A stretch of DNA of 64,000 nucleotides from Cupriavidus necator A5-1 (GCF_000744095.1 NZ_JQLI01000008.1:2914001-2978000), one strand, 5' to 3'; positions 1 through 8,544 are shown, counted from the first letter of the stretch. The notes: generated from the letters alone by a model not told the origin. Numbers and translations: made by a program.

Positions 1-427
1 CATGGTCAACGGCAAGACGCCGATCGCGCGCTGCGAGAATGCGGCGAAGTACCAGAGCGTCGAGGCCATCAACCGGCCGGAGGTGCGCGTCATCGCCAAT
101 CCCGGCGGCAGCAACGAGCGCTTTGCCAAGACGCGGCTGCAACGTGCCCAGCTCACCGTTCACCGCGACAACCTCACCATCTTCGACGAACTGATCGCCG
201 GCCGGGCCGATGTCTTTGTCACCGAGGCGGCGGAGGCGGTGGCGCAAAGCCGGATTCATCCGGAGCTTTGCGCCATCAATCCCGAGCAGCCGCTGCAATA
301 TGCGGAGATGGCCTTCCTGCTGCCCACCGGGGACACCGTCTTCAAGGGCTTTGTCGACCAATGGCTGCACCTGGCCAGGGCAGGCGGTGACTACCAGGTG
401 CATGCGGCCAAGTGGCTCGGCAAATAA
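1..427 (+). CDS. Periplasmic solute-binding / cyclohexadienyl dehydratase (PheC-like) protein, C-terminal part
   Basis: Only the last 141 or so residues are present; the reading frame enters from the left edge, so the true start lies outside the window. The visible part is the C-terminal lobe of a family-3 solute-binding fold. The motifs GGSNERFA, NLTIFDEL and HPELCAINP, and the ending VDQWLHLA, match what I recall of periplasmic cyclohexadienyl/arogenate dehydratases (PheC), which convert arogenate or prephenate in phenylalanine synthesis. A plain amino-acid-binding protein of the same fold cannot be excluded because the catalytic N-terminal lobe is missing. It converges on the binding-protein gene ending at 490, with 62 bp between them. 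Confidence 0.7.
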   Translation, partial: MVNGKTPIARCENAAKYQSVEAINRPEVRVIANPGGSNERFAKTRLQRAQLTVHRDNLTIFDELIAGRADVFVTEAAEAVAQSRIHPELCAINPEQPLQYAEMAFLLPTGDTVFKGFVDQWLHLARAGGDYQVHAAKWLGK

Positions 428-489
428 GCCTGGCCCAACCGCGCAGGGGCGCAGGCGGAAACCTTGCGCAAAAAGGTCCGCCCGCCCCG

Positions 490-2109
490 TCAGGCATCAA
501 GCCAGACATGCTCCGCAAACGAATAGCCCATCAGCCCACCCAGCGGGATCGGTGACAAGCCCTTGAGCTTCGATGAATGTCCGTCGATGCTGGCCAGGAA
601 CAGCGGGATACCGATGCCGGCGTCCTCGTGGATCATGGTCTGCATGTCGGCATACATCTGGCTGCGTTTGGCGGTATCGGTTTCGGCCCGCGCCGCCAGC
701 AGCAGCTGGTCGAACTTGGGGTTCTTCCAGCGCGATTCGTTCCACGGCGCATCCGACTTGAAGAACTGCGTGAGGATGGTGTCGGCGCTGGGGCGCGGGT
801 TGACGTTGCCGAAGCCCACGGGGCTGTTGAGCCAGTGGTTCGACCAGTAGCCGTCGGCAGGCATGCGCTTGATGTCGAGGTCCAGGCCCACGCGCTGCGC
901 AGTTTGCTGCAGCACCGTCGCCATCTCCACCGAATACAGGGCGGCAGGCGAGGTCACCACCGGCACCTTGCCCGTCACGCCGGACTTGCGCAAATGGTAC
1001 TTAGCCTTGTCAAGGTCGAAGGCGCGCTGCGGCAGGCCCTTGGAAAAGAAGCGGTTGGTGGGGTCGATCGGCTGATCGTTGCCGAGCACCGCATAGTCGA
1101 GCGCGATGGCCTTCTTCATCTGCGCGCGGTCCTGCAGGTACTTCATTCCCATCACAAAGTCGGGGTTCATGCCTGGACCCGCGTCCTTGCGCATGATCAG
1201 GTCTGTGTACTGCCCCGATTGCGTGACGAGGATGCCGAAGCCCGGCGTACCCTTGACGCGGGCCACGGAGCGCGGGTTGACTGAGCCCACCAGGTCCATG
1301 CCGCCGGACAGCAGCGCGTTGACGCGCGCGCTCTCATCGCCGATACCGACGAACTCGATCTCGTCGAGGTAGGGCTTTCCCTGTCTCCAGTACGCATCGT
1401 TGCGCACCACCACCGTGCGAACGCCGGGCCTGAACTCCTTGATCTTGTAGGGCCCGGTACCGATGCCCGCGTTGAAGTCGGTGGTGCCGTCCTTGACGAT
1501 GAGGAAGTGGAAGGTGCCCAGGATGACCGGCAGGTCGGCATTGGGGCTGGTGAGCACCACCGTGACCTCGTTCGGGCCGGTGGCTTTCACGCTCTCGATC
1601 TGCTCAGCCAGCACCTTGGCCTTGGAAGCGGTGGCGGGATCCTTGTGGCGCATGATCGAGTACACCACGTCGGCCGGGGACAACGCCTTGCCGTCGTGGA
1701 AGGTCACGCCCTTGCGCAGCGTGAAGACCCAGGTCTTGGCATCGGTGGTGTTGAACGACTCGGCCAGCGCCGGCCGCGGCGTCAGACTGCCATCGAGCGA
1801 GGTCAGGCCGTTGTAGACCATGTTGCAGCGCACGTAGTCGTTCTGGTTCGACTGTTTGGACGGATCCAGCGTATCGGACGCGGCCGCCGTGGCGGCTGCC
1901 ACGCGGATACGTCCGCCACGCTTCGGCGTCTGCGCATGGGCCTTGACGGCCACGCCGGCCAGGCTGCCGGCCAGCGTGGCCTGCATGCCTCCCGCCAGCA
2001 GCATCGCGAGGACGTCACGCCGCGTCGCGCCGCGCTTGAGCAAATCCATCACACGAAGGCTTTCGCCGGGGCCGACAAGGTTCTCGAACTCTTTACGGCT
2101 TTCGCTCAT
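490..2109 (-). CDS. ABC transporter substrate-binding protein, family 5 (Dpp/Opp-like), paralogue A
   Basis: This 539-residue protein would capture a peptide-like or opine-like ligand in the periplasm for an ABC importer. A twin-arginine-type leader is visible (arginines 30-31 before a hydrophobic stretch, cleavage expected after AHA near residue 59), followed by the SBP_bac_5 fold (RGGRIRVA, TWVFTLRKGVTFHDG, GTGPYKI). The frame is open to 2199, but I chose the ATG at 2109: it has AGGAG a few bases upstream and gives exactly the length and N-terminus of the paralogue at 25264-26883. The two proteins look about 90% identical. No permease or ATPase adjoins this copy; the only matching set is at 21324-24839. 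Confidence 0.93.
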   Translation of the reverse strand: MSESRKEFENLVGPGESLRVMDLLKRGATRRDVLAMLLAGGMQATLAGSLAGVAVKAHAQTPKRGGRIRVAAATAAASDTLDPSKQSNQNDYVRCNMVYNGLTSLDGSLTPRPALAESFNTTDAKTWVFTLRKGVTFHDGKALSPADVVYSIMRHKDPATASKAKVLAEQIESVKATGPNEVTVVLTSPNADLPVILGTFHFLIVKDGTTDFNAGIGTGPYKIKEFRPGVRTVVVRNDAYWRQGKPYLDEIEFVGIGDESARVNALLSGGMDLVGSVNPRSVARVKGTPGFGILVTQSGQYTDLIMRKDAGPGMNPDFVMGMKYLQDRAQMKKAIALDYAVLGNDQPIDPTNRFFSKGLPQRAFDLDKAKYHLRKSGVTGKVPVVTSPAALYSVEMATVLQQTAQRVGLDLDIKRMPADGYWSNHWLNSPVGFGNVNPRPSADTILTQFFKSDAPWNESRWKNPKFDQLLLAARAETDTAKRSQMYADMQTMIHEDAGIGIPLFLASIDGHSSKLKGLSPIPLGGLMGYSFAEHVWLDA

Positions 2110-2376
2110 CGTAGTGCTCCTGGTTGGTCTGGAAAGGCCGGCAGGCGCGGACTTGTCATGACGCACCGCGAATGACTGCAGGTCATTCATGCTAGCCAAG
2201 ATGGCTCAGCATTTGTCCCTGTTACAGCCTGCGCTACCGCATTGAATTGCAAAACCGGCACCTCCAGCAGACGAATCTTGCAAGTTACGGATAAACCCCA
2301 ACTCGTTCTGGCTCGACCGCCCGATGTCGTTCAAGATAAATGCCGGTGCCAACCTTTCGTCACGAGGACAACGCCC
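2110..2376. promoter_or_regulatory. Divergent control region A (binding protein / GNAT)
   Basis: This gap separates the leftward binding-protein gene from the rightward GNAT gene. The part from about 2190 to 2345 is clearly similar to 30698-30850. Shared words include CTCAGCATTTGTC, GCTACCGCAT, GAATTGC, TTCTGGCTC and GATAA. In the second copy the leftward gene is an aldehyde dehydrogenase, so the same control region serves different genes. Conservation in a noncoding gap suggests a shared operator or promoter; no exact factor site can be named. Confidence 0.5.
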
Positions 2377-3264
2377 ATGTTTGCCCCGCTACCACATGCC
2401 CAGGACACCATTGCCGACGACGGCGTGGTGCTGCGCCCGATGACTGCCGACCACTTGACGCGGGCCCACGCCCTGTCGCAGGAACAGCGCTGGCCCCATC
2501 GCCTGACCGACTGGGAGCAGATGTTCGCGCACGCCGAGGGCATGGTAGCCGAACTCGATGGCCAGCTCGTCGCCACTGCCCTGCGCTGGCGCTGGGGCAA
2601 GCACCACGCCACCATCGGCATGGTGATCGTCACGCCGGCGTGCCAGGGCCGGCGCATCGGCTACCGGCTGATGCGCGCGCTGCTCGAAGGCCTGGACGAC
2701 TGCACCGTGCTGCTGCACGCCACGGCCGATGGCCGCGGCCTGTACGAGCGCCTGGGCTTCGCGCGCACCGGCGAGGTCTGCCAGCACCAGGGCACGGCCC
2801 AGCCTGCCCCTTTGATCGCCCTGCCTGACGGCTGGCGTCTGCGCCCCGCGGGTCACAACGAGGCCGCCGCACTGCACCGGCTCGACGCGAACGCGCGCGG
2901 TATGCCGCGCGAGGCGTTGGTCGACGACCTGCTGGCCAGCGCCGAGGCCTGCGTGGTGCTGGACTTAGAGGGCGAACCGCGCGGCTTCGCCATGTTGCGC
3001 CGCTTCGGGCGCGGCCATGCCATCGGCCCGGTGGTAGCGCCCGGCGCCAATGGCGCCAAGGCGCTGGTCGCGTACCTGGCCGGCCTGAATGCGGGCAACT
3101 TCACGCGCATCGACATCGACTGCGCCAGCGGGCTGGGCGAATGGCTGGAGAGCATTGGCCTGCCACGTGTGGACGCGCCCACGACCATGGTTTGCGGTGC
3201 GCCGCCGGCCACGCCGCCGGGGGCGGCGGCGCTGTTCGCGCTCGTGACCCAGGCCATGGGCTGA
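2377..3264 (+). CDS. Two-domain GNAT family N-acetyltransferase, paralogue A
   Basis: The 295-residue product has an N-terminal GNAT domain with the acetyl-CoA-binding signature QGRRIG at about residues 90-95 and the late GNAT motif LYERLGFARTG. A second domain follows (about 160-290) of the kind found in acetyltransferases with a C-terminal Acetyltransf_18-like half. It would transfer an acetyl group to an amine; the acceptor is unknown. The ATG at 2377 was preferred to upstream starts because GAGGA lies just before it and the paralogue at 13399 begins at the same point. It precedes the aminotransferase and flavoprotein genes in the same direction. A C-terminal fragment of a third copy survives at about 30861. 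Confidence 0.85.
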   Translation: MFAPLPHAQDTIADDGVVLRPMTADHLTRAHALSQEQRWPHRLTDWEQMFAHAEGMVAELDGQLVATALRWRWGKHHATIGMVIVTPACQGRRIGYRLMRALLEGLDDCTVLLHATADGRGLYERLGFARTGEVCQHQGTAQPAPLIALPDGWRLRPAGHNEAAALHRLDANARGMPREALVDDLLASAEACVVLDLEGEPRGFAMLRRFGRGHAIGPVVAPGANGAKALVAYLAGLNAGNFTRIDIDCASGLGEWLESIGLPRVDAPTTMVCGAPPATPPGAAALFALVTQAMG

Positions 3265-3445
3265 AGACGCGCCAGGCTGCGGAAAGCGCACTGCCAAACA
3301 ATCTGCTGCCACGGCCCGCATAACAGCAGCGTGCTTCGTTCAGTCCCCTCAATGCAGCATCACGCCATGTGCAGCCTGCCGTAATCTTGAGGCATAGGCC
3401 AGCCTGTTGTGCTGCGCACACGAATGGACGCGAACGGACCCTGCC
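3265..3445 (+). promoter_or_regulatory. Leader of the aminotransferase / HcnABC-like operon A
   Basis: This 181-bp gap is strongly similar to 30940-31070, which lies directly before the second HcnABC-like set. Shared words include CTGCTGCCACGGCCCGCATA, ACAGCAGCGTGCT, TTCAGTCCCCT and GGCCAGCCTGTTGTG. The similarity stops just before the aminotransferase start, so one leader has an aminotransferase gene behind it and the other does not. It is probably the promoter region of the operon. Confidence 0.5.
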
Positions 3446-4849
3446 ATGACCCAACTCACCGACCTGCCCCAGCTTGCCGCGCTTGAAGCCGCCGATCGCG
3501 CACACCTTATCCACCCTGTGTCGCCGTGGCGCGTGCACGAGCAGCGCGGCCCCACTGTGCTGTCGTCGGGCCGCGGCGCGTGGCTGACCGACGCCAACGG
3601 CCACGAAGTGCTCGACGCCTTCGCAGGGCTGTGGTGCGTCAACGTGGGCTACGGCCAGGAAAGCGTGGTGCAGGCCGCCGCCGAGCAAATGCGCCGTCTG
3701 CCCTACGCCACCGGCTACTTCCATTTCAGCAGCGAGCCGGCGATCCGCCTCGCCGACAAGCTGGTGCAGATCACGCCCCGCTCGCTGAACCACGTATATC
3801 TCACTCTCGGCGGCTCCGAGGCGGTCGATACGGCCGTGCGTTTCATCACGCAGTACTTCAACGCCACCGGGCGCCCGTCGAAGAAGCACTTCATCTCGCT
3901 GGAGCGCGGCTACCACGGCTCCTCGTCGACGGGCGCCGGACTCACCGCCCTGCCCGCCTTCCACCGCGGCTTTGACCTGCCGCTGCCGACCCAGCACTAC
4001 ATCCCCTCGCCCAATCCCTACCGCGCTGCCGACCCCACCGATGCGCAAGGCATCATCGACGCCTCGGTGGCGGCGCTGCGCGCGAAAGTCGCCGAACTGG
4101 GCGCGGACAATGTGGCCGCGTTCTTCTGCGAACCGATCCAGGGCTCAGGCGGCGTGATCGTGCCTCCCAAGGGCTGGCTCAGGGCCATGCGCGACGCGGC
4201 GCGCGAGCTGGACATTCTGTTCGTCGTCGACGAGGTCATCACCGGCTTCGGCCGCACCGGCCCCATGTTTGCCTGCGAGGCCGAAGACGTCGCCCCGGAC
4301 ATCATGACGCTGGCCAAGGGCCTCACCGCCGGCTACGTCCCGATGGGCGCGACGCTGATCTCCGACCAGCTCTATGCCGGCATCGCCGACGGCGCACCCG
4401 GCGCAGCGCCCATCGGCCACGGTGCCACGTATTCCGCCCACCCCGTCAGTGCGGCAGTGGCCCTGGAAGTTCTGCGCCTGTATGAGGAAGGGGGCATCCT
4501 GGCCAACGGCCAGCGCGGCGCGGCCACCTTCGCGGCCGGGCTGGATGCGCTGCGCAGCCATCCGCTAGTCGGCGATTCGCGCCATCGCGGCCTGCTGGGC
4601 GCGCTGGAACTGGTCAGCGACAAGGCCAGCAAGCGCGGCTTCGACGCATCGCTGGGGCTGTCCGATCGCATTGCCGCGACCGCCTACCGCAACGGCATCG
4701 TGTTCCGCGCCTTTGGCGACAATATCCTCGGCTTTGCCCCGGCGCTGACGTACACCGAAGACGAATTCGAGCTGATGTTCGCGCGCGTGAAGCAGACGCT
4801 CGACGACGTGCTCGCCTTCCCCGAGGTGCGTGCCGCACTTGCGAGCTGA
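3446..4849 (+). CDS. Class III PLP-dependent aminotransferase
   Basis: The 467-residue protein has the class III (omega-amino acid:pyruvate or polyamine) aminotransferase layout. Visible features are GSEAVDTAVRF for phosphate binding, ERGYHGSS, the aspartate of FVVDEVITGFGRTG, and the PLP lysine Lys291 in TLAKGLTAGY. It would move an amino group between an amine or omega-amino acid and a keto acid. The ATG at 3446 gives the usual N-terminus, with only a weak Shine-Dalgarno (GGACC). It ends 50 bp before the HcnA-like gene and is probably co-transcribed with it. It has no counterpart in edition B, where an aldehyde dehydrogenase is present instead. Confidence 0.9.
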   Translation: MTQLTDLPQLAALEAADRAHLIHPVSPWRVHEQRGPTVLSSGRGAWLTDANGHEVLDAFAGLWCVNVGYGQESVVQAAAEQMRRLPYATGYFHFSSEPAIRLADKLVQITPRSLNHVYLTLGGSEAVDTAVRFITQYFNATGRPSKKHFISLERGYHGSSSTGAGLTALPAFHRGFDLPLPTQHYIPSPNPYRAADPTDAQGIIDASVAALRAKVAELGADNVAAFFCEPIQGSGGVIVPPKGWLRAMRDAARELDILFVVDEVITGFGRTGPMFACEAEDVAPDIMTLAKGLTAGYVPMGATLISDQLYAGIADGAPGAAPIGHGATYSAHPVSAAVALEVLRLYEEGGILANGQRGAATFAAGLDALRSHPLVGDSRHRGLLGALELVSDKASKRGFDASLGLSDRIAATAYRNGIVFRAFGDNILGFAPALTYTEDEFELMFARVKQTLDDVLAFPEVRAALAS

Positions 4850-4899
4850 GATAGCAGCAGTCAGACCATTGTTTCCAAACCAACGCCGAGCCGCCGCCC

Positions 4900-5274
4900 A
4901 TGCCCGACAACGCTCCCCCACTGCCTGCGCGATTCATGCGGCTGGCAGAATCCGACCGTCCCGCCATCACCCTGCGCATCGATGGCCACAGTGCCACCGC
5001 ACTGGCGGGTGACACCCTTCTGGTCGCACTGCTGCTGAATGGCCGGCGCGTTCGCGACAGCGAATTCGGCGACGGCCCGCGCGCGGGGTTCTGCCTGATG
5101 GGCGCCTGCCAGGACTGCTGGGTATGGACGCCCGCCGGCGAGCGCCTGCGTGCCTGTTCCACGCCTGCCGAGGCCGGCATGGAGGTGCTGACCCGACCGC
5201 CCGCGCACCACTGGCCCGTGACGCCGGACCTGCAGGAATCGCTCGCGCGCCACGCGCCGGGAGCCGCCGCATGA
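4900..5274 (+). CDS. (2Fe-2S)-binding small subunit, HcnA/opine-oxidase gamma type (copy A)
   Basis: The 124-residue protein has a plant-ferredoxin-like fold with four ligands visible: Cys65, Cys70 and Cys73 in GFCLMGACQDC, and Cys86 in RACST. It matches the small subunit of the HcnABC, octopine/nopaline oxidase and hydroxyproline dehydrogenase family, where it passes electrons between flavoprotein subunits. Its stop overlaps the next start (ATGA at 5271-5274), so the three genes are translationally coupled. The family includes several substrate types, so hydrogen cyanide synthesis should not be assumed. The gene lies wholly within the 3.1-kb repeat. Confidence 0.9.
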   Translation: MPDNAPPLPARFMRLAESDRPAITLRIDGHSATALAGDTLLVALLLNGRRVRDSEFGDGPRAGFCLMGACQDCWVWTPAGERLRACSTPAEAGMEVLTRPPAHHWPVTPDLQESLARHAPGAAA

Positions 5275-6671
5275 GCACGCCGTCAGCATTGCCCCGCATC
5301 GTCGTGGTCGGCACCGGCCCCGCCGGCGTACGCGCGGCCCAGGCACTGGTCCAGGCCGGGCTGCGCCCGACCATGGTCGACGAAGGCCGGCGCGACGGCG
5401 GCCAGATCTACCGCCGCCAGCCGGAAGGCTTCAAACGCTCCTACGCCAAGCTCTATGGCAGCGAGGCCGACAAGGCCCAGGCGCTGCACCGCGACTTCGA
5501 CGCACTGCGCGCGCAGATCGACTACCGCCCTGACACGCTGGCGTGGAACCTGACCGAGGGCGAGCTGCACGTCGTGCGCGAGGAAGAGCCGCAGACGCTG
5601 CCCTTCGACGCACTGCTGGTGTGCTCCGGTGCCACCGACCGGCTCATGCCGGTGCCCGGCTGGCACCGCGCCGGCTGCTACAGCCTGGGCGCTTCCCAGA
5701 TCGCGCTCAAGGCACAGGCCTGCGCCATCGGTACGCAAGTCGTCTTCCTCGGCAGCGGGCCGCTGCTCTACCTGGTGGCCTCGCAGTACGTGCAGGCCGG
5801 CGCGCGCGTGGCGGCGGTGCTCGACACCGCCCCCGCCACCAAGTCGTGGGCTGCCATCACCGGCCTGCTGGCGCGCCCCCGGCTGGCGCTGCGCGGGCTC
5901 GGACTGATCCGCGGCCTCAAGCATGCCGGCGTACCGGTGCTGCAGCGCGTGACCCCGCTGGCGATCGACGGCGATGATGGCCTTGGCGTGCAGGCCGTGA
6001 CCGTGCGCGATGCGCGCGGGCGCGAGCAGCGCTTCGCGTGCGACGCCGTGGGCCTGGGCTGGCACCTGCGCGCCGAGACGCAACTGGCCGACCTCGCGCG
6101 CTGCGAGTTCGCCTTCGAACCCGTGAGCCGCCAGTGGCTGCCGCGCATCGACGCGGACGGCCGCAGCAGCACGCGCGGCGTCTACCTGGCCGGCGACGGC
6201 GCGCGCATCCTCGGTGCCGACGGGGCCGAAGCCGCGGGCCGGCTCGCGGCGCTGGCGGCGCTGGCCGACCTGGGGCATGAGCGGGGCCGCGCGCAATACG
6301 CCGCGGAGTCGGCTGCGCTGCGCCGCACCCTCGACCAGATGGACCGCTTCCGCCAGGGGCTGGCGCGCGCCTTCCCGTGGCCGCACGCGCAGGCCGCCGC
6401 ACTGCCCGATGCCGCGGTGGTATGCCGCTGCGAGGCCGTGACGGTGGGCGAGCTGCGCCGCTGCGTGACCGAACTGGACAGCCAGGAAGTCAATCGGGCC
6501 AAGGCCTTCAGCCGCGTCGGCATGGGCCGCTGCCAGGGCCGCTTCTGCGGCCATGCCGCGGCCGAGATCGTGGCGCAGTCCTGCGGCATCCCGATCGAAC
6601 AAGTCGGTCGCCTGCGCTCGCAGGCACCGGTCAAGCCACTGATGATGAATACACGTGAGGTGCAGCCATGA
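5271..6671 (+). CDS. FAD/NAD(P)-binding oxidoreductase with BFD-like [2Fe-2S] domain, HcnB type (copy A)
   Basis: The 466-residue protein begins with a dinucleotide fold (VVVGTGPAGVRAA, residues about 10-22), has a second Rossmann motif (VVFLGSGPLLYL) and ends with a bacterioferritin-associated-ferredoxin-like cluster domain whose ligands are Cys385, Cys387, Cys421 and Cys426. This architecture and length match HcnB, OoxA and the alpha subunit of dye-linked proline or hydroxyproline dehydrogenases. The start at 5271 was chosen from the ATGA overlap with the small subunit; the longer open frame lacks support. It overlaps the next gene by another ATGA. Confidence 0.92.
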   Translation: MSTPSALPRIVVVGTGPAGVRAAQALVQAGLRPTMVDEGRRDGGQIYRRQPEGFKRSYAKLYGSEADKAQALHRDFDALRAQIDYRPDTLAWNLTEGELHVVREEEPQTLPFDALLVCSGATDRLMPVPGWHRAGCYSLGASQIALKAQACAIGTQVVFLGSGPLLYLVASQYVQAGARVAAVLDTAPATKSWAAITGLLARPRLALRGLGLIRGLKHAGVPVLQRVTPLAIDGDDGLGVQAVTVRDARGREQRFACDAVGLGWHLRAETQLADLARCEFAFEPVSRQWLPRIDADGRSSTRGVYLAGDGARILGADGAEAAGRLAALAALADLGHERGRAQYAAESAALRRTLDQMDRFRQGLARAFPWPHAQAAALPDAAVVCRCEAVTVGELRRCVTELDSQEVNRAKAFSRVGMGRCQGRFCGHAAAEIVAQSCGIPIEQVGRLRSQAPVKPLMMNTREVQP

Positions 6672-7858
6672 GTGGCACCAAAACTAGCACGACAGCGAGC
6701 ACGGCAACCAGGACGCACGACGCCGATGTGCTGGTGCTCGGTGGTGGCCTGATGGGCACCACCACCGCCTTCTTCCTGCGCCAGCAGGGCCTCTCGGTGG
6801 TGCTGCTGGAGCGCGAGCTGGTCGGGCGCCAGGCCAGCGGCACCAACTTCGGCAATGTGCGCCGCCAGGGACGTGCGCTGCACCAGATGCCGCTGGCCAA
6901 TCGCGCGCGTGCCGTCTGGGGCCGCGTGAAGGAACTGCTGGGCGAAGACCTCGAGTTCGTCCCGTACGGCCACCTGCGCGTGTGCTACACCGAACAGCAG
7001 GCCACCGTGATCGAGCAACATGCGCGCGACGTGAAGCCGCTCGGACTGGACCTGGAGCTCTTCAGCGCCGAGCAGTTGCGCCGGCGCTGGGGCATCTTTG
7101 CGCCCGGCGTGGTGGCAGGTTCGTACTCGCCGCAGGATGGCCACGCCAACCCGCGCCTGGCCGGCCCTGCTTTCGCGCGCGCCGCGCGTCGCGACGGCGC
7201 GCAGATCGTCGAGCATGCCGAGGTGATGCAGGTCGAGCGCGACGCCAATGGCTTTGTTGCCTACACCGCCGATGGCCGGCGCTTTCGCGCACCGCAGATG
7301 CTGGTGGCCTGCGGCGCCTGGTCCAACCGCATGGCCGAGCAGTTCGGCGAGGGCGTGCCGATGGATGCGCGCGGGCCACAGATGGGCGTGACCGAGCCGC
7401 TGCCCTATGCCATCGGCCCTTCCATCGGCGTTTCGACGCCGATCGAGCATGAGGGCCTGTACTTCCGCCAGATCTCACGCGGCAACATCGTGTTCGGTGG
7501 CGGCCTCAAGGGGCCGGCCTACACCGACCGCATTCGTGCCTACGTGAAGCCCGACAACGTGCTGCGCCAGCTGCGCGAGCTGCGCCGCTTCGTGCCGGCC
7601 TTCGAGCATGTGCAGCTGATTCGCGTGTGGAGCGGCATCGAAGGCTATACCGCCGACTGGCAGCCGGTAATGGGCCCCAGCGCCACGGTGCCTGGCCTGC
7701 ATTACGCCTTCGGCTTCAATGGCGAGGGCTTTGCGATCAGCCCCGGCGTGGGCGAAACCATGGCCGAGCTGATCGCCACGGGCCGTACCTCGATTCCGCT
7801 GGAGCCTTATGCCATCGGGCGCTTTGCCCGCGGGCAGGTGCTGCAGGAAGCGAACTGA
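6668..7858 (+). CDS. FAD-dependent D-amino-acid-oxidase-fold subunit, HcnC type (copy A)
   Basis: The 396-residue DAO-family flavoprotein has an FAD-binding motif (VLGGGLMGTTTAFFL, about residues 21-35) after a threonine-rich leader, and a C-terminal FAD contact region (GFNGEGFAISPGVGETMAELI). In the HcnABC, OoxAB and hydroxyproline dehydrogenase enzymes this subunit oxidises the amino or imino substrate, passing electrons through the other two subunits to the respiratory chain. It begins at the ATGA overlap with the previous gene and ends just before REP-like hairpins. A second, identical copy is at 32906-34096. Confidence 0.92.
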   Translation: MSGTKTSTTASTATRTHDADVLVLGGGLMGTTTAFFLRQQGLSVVLLERELVGRQASGTNFGNVRRQGRALHQMPLANRARAVWGRVKELLGEDLEFVPYGHLRVCYTEQQATVIEQHARDVKPLGLDLELFSAEQLRRRWGIFAPGVVAGSYSPQDGHANPRLAGPAFARAARRDGAQIVEHAEVMQVERDANGFVAYTADGRRFRAPQMLVACGAWSNRMAEQFGEGVPMDARGPQMGVTEPLPYAIGPSIGVSTPIEHEGLYFRQISRGNIVFGGGLKGPAYTDRIRAYVKPDNVLRQLRELRRFVPAFEHVQLIRVWSGIEGYTADWQPVMGPSATVPGLHYAFGFNGEGFAISPGVGETMAELIATGRTSIPLEPYAIGRFARGQVLQEAN

Positions 7859-8193
7859 TGCTCCCTTCTCCCGCTTGCGGGAGAGGGGCCCGGGGGAGAG
7901 GGCAGGCGCATTGCAAGCATCGCGGCGCCCCACTTCCAGGAGACGCCCGCCCTCTCCCCCGCCCCTCTCCCACTTCGCGGGAGAGGGGAGCGTATGCGTG
8001 AGCTCGCGACTCTGTCAGATGCGCGAGCGTGCAGTGCGCGGCTGTTTGCTCTGTGGCAGACCGACGCGCTGTACTTCGTTGACGCTCCAGCCCTTTCCCC
8101 TCTCCCGCACGCGGGAGAGGGGTGCGTATGCGTCGGCTCGTGGCTTTGTTCAGATGCGCGAGCGTGCAATGTTCGTCCCCGCTCGCGTGCCGC
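7859..8193. repeat. REP-like palindrome cluster with a 60-bp imperfect repeat
   Basis: Three GC-rich hairpins built from CCCCTCTCCC and GGGAGAGGGG occur here: about 7864-7884, 7963-7989 and 8099-8124 (the last with a 12-bp stem and 2-bp loop). The 60 bases after the second and third hairpins resemble each other (7981-8041 and 8115-8174; both contain GCGTATGCGT and CAGATGCGCGAGCGTGCA), so the hairpin-plus-tail unit is duplicated. No poly-T follows, so these are extragenic palindromes more than typical terminators, though they may stabilise the 3' end of the operon mRNA. No gene is seen here. Confidence 0.8.
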
Positions 8194-8544
8194 TCACTGC
8201 AGGATCACATAGACCTTGCGCAAGGGTTCCAGAATTTCCCAGATGCCGGTCGTGTTCGCCGGGAAGAACAGCGTGTCTCCGGTCTTGATCCGGATCGGTG
8301 TGCCACCCGTCGGCGTGAACAGGCACTCACCGGCAAGGATGTGCATGACTTCGGCTTCCTCGACTTGCCGTTCGTAGGAGCCGACCGTGCATTCCCACAG
8401 GCCGGTCCGGTTCTGTCCGGCCCCCTCGAGGTCAACCTTGAAGCTGCTGGTGCGGCACGGCGGTTGGCTTAACGGTCTGCCGACAGGACCGTCGTCGGTG
8501 AGGTCACTGCAAGACGCGGAATGCGGAATGATGGTAATGGGCAT
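8194..8544 (-). CDS. Small single-domain cupin protein
   Basis: The 116-residue protein has one cupin barrel of the DUF861/EutQ-like kind, with EEAEVMHILAGECLFTP and GDTLFFPANTTGIWEI. It may bind a metal or small ligand; the reaction is unknown. The ATG at 8544 gives the normal cupin N-terminus but has no convincing Shine-Dalgarno; the frame is open to 8652 and could start within the upstream HAD gene. It is the last gene of a probable leftward operon after the oxidase (9449) and the HAD hydrolase (8630). Confidence 0.75.
   Translation of the reverse strand: MPITIIPHSASCSDLTDDGPVGRPLSQPPCRTSSFKVDLEGAGQNRTGLWECTVGSYERQVEEAEVMHILAGECLFTPTGGTPIRIKTGDTLFFPANTTGIWEILEPLRKVYVILQ

Larger units (their letters stand above)
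4860..7972 (+). repeat. 3,113-bp direct repeat, copy A (HcnABC-like operon)
   Basis: This segment recurs at 31098-34210 in the same orientation, offset by 26,238 bases. The first differing bases are at 4859/31097 and 7973/34211. No difference was seen between the two, and the reading frames on both strands coincide throughout. It contains the three flavoprotein genes complete. The left edge lies 38 bp before the first start codon; the right edge lies inside a REP-like hairpin. Confidence 0.95.

Noticed and set aside
2110..2199. Extended N-terminus of the left binding protein (start at 2199).
   Set aside because: The extra 30 residues are absent from the paralogue at 25264, and the ATG at 2109 has a good ribosome-binding site.
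5283..6602. Long minus-strand open frame (439 codons) opposite the HcnB-like gene, and its twin at 31521-32840.
   Set aside because: It is antisense to a well-supported gene, has no recognisable domain and shows the composition expected from third-position GC bias.
4900..7858. Calling the operon a hydrogen cyanide synthase (hcnABC).
   Set aside because: The same three-subunit architecture is used by opine oxidases and proline/hydroxyproline dehydrogenases; the catabolic context (transporter, ALDH, aminotransferases) favours those over HCN formation.
7859..8193. Repeated palindromes considered as a CRISPR array.
   Set aside because: The repeats are few, irregularly spaced and themselves hairpins with related tails; there are no cas genes. 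They fit REP-type elements.
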